From: JBFHIZ01 sp963666475
GTDB taxonomy: Bacteria; Bacillota; Clostridia; Lachnospirales; Lachnospiraceae
Direction of reading: 5' to 3'
DNA: 64,000 nucleotides
Assembly: GCA_963666475.2 (NCBI GenBank)
Contig: CAXXJM010000001.1
Coordinates: forward strand, 806,001 to 870,000
The notes beneath the pieces were generated by a model, which did no database searches, was not told the origin of the DNA, and saw only the letters and a program-made list of their open reading frames with translations. Positions 59,929-64,000 of this stretch are shown here, piece after piece. The first letter of the stretch is position 1. Each line of letters starts with the position of its first letter. The position numbers were made by a program, and so were the translations under genes.

Positions 59929-62076
59929 CTATTCCGCGAAAGCAAAATCAATCTTTCTAGTTACTTTATCGGTATCTTTGACTTTAACTTTAACAACCTG
60001 TCCCAATTTAAAGGTTTTTCCTGTATCACGTCCGACAATTTCATAGTTCTCTTCTTGATAGATGTAGTAATCTCCTGGAATTGCTGAAATATGGATCATA
60101 CCTTCTACCGTATTTGGAAGTTCAACATAGATTCCCCATCCGGTTACACCTGAAATTACGCCTTCAAAAGTCTCACCAATACGTACTTCCATATACTCTA
60201 CTTGCTTCATTTTGATTGTTTCACGTTCAATTTCAGCTGCAATTCGTTCCCTTTTTGAAGTCTGTGTCGCCACCTCTCCCAAAATTTCTTTATAATGTTC
60301 TTTTCGTTTTGGCGTCATTTTCCCACGAATTTGTTCCTTCATGATTCTGTGAATCTGTAAATCTGGATATCTTCGTATCGGAGATGTAAAATGACTATAA
60401 TATTGACAAGCCAGACCAAAATGACCCTTTGCTTCTGTAGAATAAACTGCTTGCTTCATACTTCGCAAAGCCAATCTTGAAATTAGTGGTTCTTCTGGAG
60501 TTCCAGCAAGTCTATCCAACAATCGTTGGATTTCTTTTGGATGTACCTCTTTATTTTGAGTTTTTATGGAATATCCAAAATTATTGATAAACAACCCAAG
60601 TTTCTGAATTTTTTCTGGATCTGGAATATCATGAATACGATACAAAAACGGAATTTCCAACCAGAAAAAATGTTCTGCTACGGTTTCATTTGCAATCAAC
60701 ATGAAATCTTCAATCAATTTTGTAGCATCGTTTCTATCATATGGCTTGATTTCCGTCGGTTTTCCTTGATCATCCAAATAGATTTTTGTTTCCGGGAAAT
60801 CAAAATCAATGGAACCACGTTTGCTTCTTCTCTCTCTTAAAATCAATGCAAGTTCTTGCATTTGAAAGAACATTGGTATCAATTCTTCATATTCTTTTTC
60901 TAACTCTGGATCCTCTTTCTTTAAAATCTTTGCTACATTTGTATATGTCATTCTGCGATTTACACAGATTACAGATTCTTCAAATTTTGAGTCAATCACT
61001 TCTCCTTCTGGAGTAATGGTCATAAACACAGTCATTGCCAAACGATTCACTCCTGCATTTAAAGAACATATGCCATTAGAAAGTTTATGTGGCAACATTG
61101 GGATTACACGATCCACCAAGTAGACACTGGTTCCACGAGTTAATGCTTCTCGGTCTAATGCAGAATTCTCTTGTACATAATTACTCACATCTGCAATATG
61201 AACACCTAAAACATAATTCTCACCGTCCATTGTAAGACTTACGGCATCATCCAAATCTTTTGCATCTTCACCATCAATTGTCACCATCATTAAATCACGT
61301 AGATCTGTACGAAAATCTATGTCTGATTGAGTGACTTCATCAGAAACTCTTTCAACTTGTTTCATTACCTTTAATGGGAATTCCATTGGAAGACCATATG
61401 CACGTACTAGTGCCAAAATATCGACCCCTGGATCATTTTCATGACCAAGAATTTCAATAATGCGACCTTCTGGGCTTTTGTTTTTATCGCCATAGTTATC
61501 AATTTTCGCAACAACTTTATGTCCAGTCATTGCACCTAGATCCATCCCTTTTGGAATGAATAAGTCTTGACTGATTTTATCAGAATCCGATACGACAAAT
61601 CCGTAGTTCTTATTTTTTTGAAAAGATCCTACGATCTGATCATTGGTTCGAGCTACAATACTTACGACCTTTGCTTCAGCTCTCTGACCGCGGCTATTCG
61701 GCAATAGCTCAATTTCTACAATGTCCTGATGCATCGCACCACCCATGAATGGACCGGGAATAAAATAGTCTTCCTCCTGACCTTCCACCTCGACAAAACC
61801 GAATCCTCTCGGGTTGCTGATATATGTACCTTGAATTGCACCCGTTCCTGTTCCAGCCTTATTTTTCTTTTCTGAAAGCATAATTTTTCCACGTTTCGTA
61901 ATTTCAATCATGCTCTCATTATGCAGTTCTTGAATCGTTAAAGAAAACTCTTCACGATCAGTTCCTGCTACTTGCATTAATATTGCTAATTCCTTTTGCT
62001 TCATTGGTACGTAAAGCGGGTCGGAAAGCAATTGTAAAATACGTTCTTTTCTTTTCTTTCTTATTTCTTTTTCCAA
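59929..62076 (-). CDS. rnr: Ribonuclease R
   Basis: 715-residue processive 3'-5' exoribonuclease of the RNB family that degrades structured RNA and takes part in tmRNA-linked decay. N-terminal helix-turn-helix and cold-shock domains ('ISNPRGFGFVEVEGQEEDYF', 'KNYGFVVSDSD'), the RNB domain ('VTIDGEDAKDLDDAVSLT' with catalytic Asp cluster, 'YLVDRVIPMLPHKLSNGICS', 'HFTSPIRRYPDLQIHRIM') and an S1 domain ('GETFEGVISGVTGWGIYVEL') are present in order. The start is a TTG at 62076 with AGGAG 6 nt upstream. The C-terminus lacks the long Lys-rich tail of enteric RNase R. Confidence 0.96.
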   Translation of the reverse strand: MEKEIRKKRKERILQLLSDPLYVPMKQKELAILMQVAGTDREEFSLTIQELHNESMIEITKRGKIMLSEKKNKAGTGTGAIQGTYISNPRGFGFVEVEGQEEDYFIPGPFMGGAMHQDIVEIELLPNSRGQRAEAKVVSIVARTNDQIVGSFQKNKNYGFVVSDSDKISQDLFIPKGMDLGAMTGHKVVAKIDNYGDKNKSPEGRIIEILGHENDPGVDILALVRAYGLPMEFPLKVMKQVERVSDEVTQSDIDFRTDLRDLMMVTIDGEDAKDLDDAVSLTMDGENYVLGVHIADVSNYVQENSALDREALTRGTSVYLVDRVIPMLPHKLSNGICSLNAGVNRLAMTVFMTITPEGEVIDSKFEESVICVNRRMTYTNVAKILKKEDPELEKEYEELIPMFFQMQELALILRERRSKRGSIDFDFPETKIYLDDQGKPTEIKPYDRNDATKLIEDFMLIANETVAEHFFWLEIPFLYRIHDIPDPEKIQKLGLFINNFGYSIKTQNKEVHPKEIQRLLDRLAGTPEEPLISRLALRSMKQAVYSTEAKGHFGLACQYYSHFTSPIRRYPDLQIHRIMKEQIRGKMTPKRKEHYKEILGEVATQTSKRERIAAEIERETIKMKQVEYMEVRIGETFEGVISGVTGWGIYVELPNTVEGMIHISAIPGDYYIYQEENYEIVGRDTGKTFKLGQVVKVKVKDTDKVTRKIDFAFAE

Positions 62077-62154
62077 ATTTTTCTCCTGATAATATCTATA
62101 TTGAGGTTATGACATAGCATATTTACGAATATACTAGCCTTGATTGTCTCACGT

Positions 62155-62250
62155 TCTTGTTGTTTGTTGTTTGTTTGTTCGCTTGTTCACTTGTTCGTTT
62201 GTTGTTTGTTGTTTGTTGTTTGTTGTTTGTTGTTTGTTGTTTGTTGTTTG
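62155..62250. repeat. Heptanucleotide tandem repeat upstream of rnr
   Basis: A run of TTGTTTG-type units: perfect GTTGTTT copies from about 62197 to 62250 (seven or more), preceded by diverged units (GTTCGCT, GTTCACT, GTTCGTT). On the minus strand it gives a CAAACAA-rich tract 80 nt before the rnr start, probably within its leader or promoter region. A 7-bp unit changes frame, so the plus-strand open frames through it are artefacts. Confidence 0.92.
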
Positions 62251-62738
62251 TAATCAGAAAGGTTTGGGCAAATCAATTCAAATACATCTATTATTGCCCA
62301 CCGACAAGCATATCTATGTGTTTGATACATCAAAAAAAGATAGGAAAGTCGCTTTTGGAACTATCTTGACGTGAATAAATCAAATATGCCCAAATTTTTT
62401 TCCATTTTGGACATATATTCTTCTTTCTACAGAAATATTGTCCAAACAAGCATATTCTCCAAGTGATCACATGTAAAATAACCTTTACAGTCACACAAAA
62501 ACATGATGCTTGGGCAGATATTTTATATTTATAAGAAAAGTGTCCAATCAGGGACCAAAATCAAAATAAACTATCGCCATATTAAATCGCTAGCGCCTTA
62601 TTCATTCACTAGCGCCATAAACGAAAACCCAGACCAAGCATTATTATTAGCACCTTAATATATCCATATCAAAGCAAATCACCGGTTTCTTCATGAACAC
62701 CTGAAAATCAAGTTGCTTTCTTTTTGCTATATAAGCAA
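62251..62738. other. Spacer between rnr and secG
   Basis: No gene seen. It contains CTAGCGCC twice (62587-62620) and TGGGCA/TTGGACA words shared with the 59140-59380 spacer. Promoter elements for rnr may lie here, but none is clear enough to name. Confidence 0.45.
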
Positions 62739-62772
62739 AAAAAAGACACCCTTTTGCAAGAGTGTCTTTTTT
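62739..62772 (-). terminator. Intrinsic terminator after secG
   Basis: Arms 62739-62749 and 62762-62772 (AAAAAAGACAC with complement) with a 12-nt loop, and Ts continuing on the minus strand. It begins right after the secG stop, so rnr is normally transcribed from its own promoter. Confidence 0.88.
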
Positions 62773-62773
62773 A

Positions 62774-63016
62774 TTATGCCGTTGGAATGTTTAGCACGAT
62801 TGCTAAAACCATGAACAGAATAGCAAGTACTCTGGTTACTTTAACAAGAAAACCTTCCATAGAACGTCCCTTATTTTTTCCCCAGTAAGTCTCTGCGCCT
62901 CCGCTAATAGATCCAAGCCCTGCACTCTTTCCTTCTTGCATTAAAACGAATACAGTTAATAATATACATACGATAATAAATAGAACCACGATAATTGGTC
63001 TAATTGCTGCGAACAT
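62774..63016 (-). CDS. secG: Protein translocase subunit SecG
   Basis: 80-residue membrane protein with two helices ('IIVVLFIIVCILLTVFVLMQ' and 'VTRVLAILFMVLAIVLNIPT') around the conserved cytoplasmic loop 'QEGKSAGLGSISGGAETYWG' and 'KNKGRSMEGFL'. It is an auxiliary subunit of SecYEG. The ATG at 63016 has GGGAGGTG upstream; the frame to 63055 is not supported. Between gpmI and rnr as in many clostridia. Confidence 0.94.
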   Translation of the reverse strand: MFAAIRPIIVVLFIIVCILLTVFVLMQEGKSAGLGSISGGAETYWGKNKGRSMEGFLVKVTRVLAILFMVLAIVLNIPTA

Positions 63017-63082
63017 AGTACACCTCCCAAAATCAGTTACATCTAAGTGTAGCATAATACTTTGTACATTTCAACTGTTTAT

Positions 63083-64000
63083 TTATTTACGAATCAATAG
63101 TGATTTTCCAGTCATTTCTTTTGGCTGTTCCATTCCCATTACTTCAATTAATGTAGGGATAATATCTGCCAAAGCTCCTCCATCACGAAGTGTATACTCT
63201 TCATCATAGTTTACCAAGATAAATGGAACTTGATTTGTAGTATGCGCGGTAAATGGAGTATGTGTTTCATAGTCAATCAACTGTTCTACATTTCCATGAT
63301 CTGCACAAATAAATAATACTCCATCTTCTTCTATGATTGCATCATATGTTGCTCCAACACATTCATCAACTGCTTCAACTGCTTTGATTGCAGCACTTTC
63401 CACTCCAGTATGTCCTACCATATCTGGATTTGCAAAGTTAATAATAATGACATCATATTTATTGGAATGAATTGCATCCACTAGCTTCTCTTTGACTTCA
63501 TATGCACTCATTTCTGGCTTCAAATCATAGGTCGCTACTTTTGGAGAATTTACCAAAATTCGATCTTCTCCTTTATTTGGTTGTTCAATTCCTCCGTTAA
63601 AGAAAAATGTAACATGTGCATATTTTTCGGTTTCCGCAATACGTGCCTGCGTAAGATCATTGTTTGCAAGCCATTCTCCGAACGTGTTTTCAAGTTTCAC
63701 TTTACGGAATGCTACTTCCTTATGTGGAATGGTTGGATCATAATCTGTAAAACATACATATTTTAAATCCAAACGTTTCGCTCTTTCAAATCCTTTAAAA
63801 TCATCATCACAAAATGCTCTTGTGATTTCTCTTGCTCGGTCAGGTCTGAAGTTGAAGAAAATCACAGAATCGCCATCTTCAATAACAGCAACTGGTTTTC
63901 CATCTTTTACAACTGCAGTAGGCTTAACAAATTCATCAGTTTCTCCACGTTCATAGGATTCTTGAATTGCATCCACTCCATCAGCCGAAGTTAGACCTTC
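63083..64000 (-). CDS. gpmI: 2,3-bisphosphoglycerate-independent phosphoglycerate mutase (5' partial)
   Basis: C-terminal 305 codons of a glycolytic enzyme that interconverts 3- and 2-phosphoglycerate with two Mn ions. The frame is open to the window edge (EGLTSADGVDAIQESYERGE). Visible motifs: 'SVIFFNFRPDRAREITRAF', 'YAHVTFFFNGG', 'VIIINFANPDMVGHTG' and 'FICADHGNVEQLIDYETHTP' with metal-binding Asp/His residues. It ends 'MTGKSLLIRK'. The catalytic Ser of the N-terminal part lies outside the window. Upstream neighbour of secG, 66 nt apart. Confidence 0.95.
   Translation of the reverse strand, partial: EGLTSADGVDAIQESYERGETDEFVKPTAVVKDGKPVAVIEDGDSVIFFNFRPDRAREITRAFCDDDFKGFERAKRLDLKYVCFTDYDPTIPHKEVAFRKVKLENTFGEWLANNDLTQARIAETEKYAHVTFFFNGGIEQPNKGEDRILVNSPKVATYDLKPEMSAYEVKEKLVDAIHSNKYDVIIINFANPDMVGHTGVESAAIKAVEAVDECVGATYDAIIEEDGVLFICADHGNVEQLIDYETHTPFTAHTTNQVPFILVNYDEEYTLRDGGALADIIPTLIEVMGMEQPKEMTGKSLLIRK

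Noticed and set aside
62155..62250. CRISPR array
   Set aside because: The units are 7 bp and contiguous, without spacers. No cas genes are present in the window.
62144..62374. Plus-strand ORFs rich in Cys, Leu, Val and Phe
   Set aside because: They are produced by the heptanucleotide repeat, lack ribosome binding sites and exist in more than one frame.

Overview
The window is AT-rich DNA from a low-GC Gram-positive anaerobe, most likely a clostridial (Lachnospiraceae-like) Firmicute. The basis is strong AGGAGG-type ribosome binding sites, frequent TTG/GTG starts, many Gram-positive lipoprotein signal peptides, the two-subunit glycine decarboxylase (gcvPA/gcvPB), an LXG-type toxin, AgrA/AgrC-like regulation and the secG-rnr-smpB-ssrA order. 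Almost every gene is on the minus strand. Genus and species cannot be fixed from the sequence alone.

Layout. 0.1-9.3 kb: a lipoprotein, a ProX-type tRNA deacylase and a complete glycine-cleavage operon (gcvT-gcvH-gcvPA-gcvPB-lpdA-lplA-flavodoxin) behind a glycine-riboswitch-like leader with a strong attenuator. 9.5-20.8 kb: small membrane and regulatory genes. These include an autoregulated MerR-YbjQ-YhfC unit, a YkgJ cysteine-cluster protein, a c-di-GMP pair (HD-GYP and GGDEF), a permuted-papain protein, a BFD-like Fe-S protein, a MarR-nitroreductase unit with two operators, a MetE-like methyltransferase and a receiver-hemerythrin protein. 20.9-27.8 kb: a lipoprotein and a membrane-anchored, domain-permuted GH3 glucosidase divergent from an AgrA/AgrC-like two-component pair. 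27.9-34.1 kb: an LXG toxin with a probable ADP-ribosyl-cyclase/NADase domain and its overlapping immunity gene, bracketed by a 1.38-kb direct duplication of a membrane glycosyltransferase gene. 34.3-37.5 kb: cspA, a decayed cardiolipin synthase gene, an SRAP protein and a repeat-rich spacer. 37.5-49.7 kb: a glycoside-utilisation operon (small protein, ABC transporter, beta-phosphoglucomutase, GH3, GH78 rhamnosidase, cytosolic MCP-like protein with a nonsense codon) divergent from an AraC regulator. 49.7-57.8 kb: accessory region rich in lipoproteins, relics of genes (GNAT, TadE-like, secreted protein, DUF5702) and truncated IS3 and IS30 elements. 57.8-64 kb: core block with a CPBP-like membrane protein, tmRNA, smpB, rnr, secG and the start-truncated gpmI.

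How the genes work together. The gcv operon makes the whole glycine cleavage system plus lipoate attachment. smpB, tmRNA and rnr form the ribosome-rescue and RNA-decay set. The GH78/GH3/ABC/pgmB operon should import and degrade a rhamnosylated glycoside or oligosaccharide under AraC control. The GH3 glucosidase at 22.8 kb is probably controlled by the divergent LytTR/GHKL pair.

The least explained structure is a dispersed hairpin leader (copies near 1.84, 9.93, 42.67 kb and a part at 40.9 kb). It sits directly before unrelated genes and ends in a conserved GACTTTGAGRAAGG block that supplies the putative ribosome binding site. The most interesting accessory system is the toxin/immunity cassette inside the duplicated glycosyltransferase. 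All calls come from reading the sequence; no database search was run.
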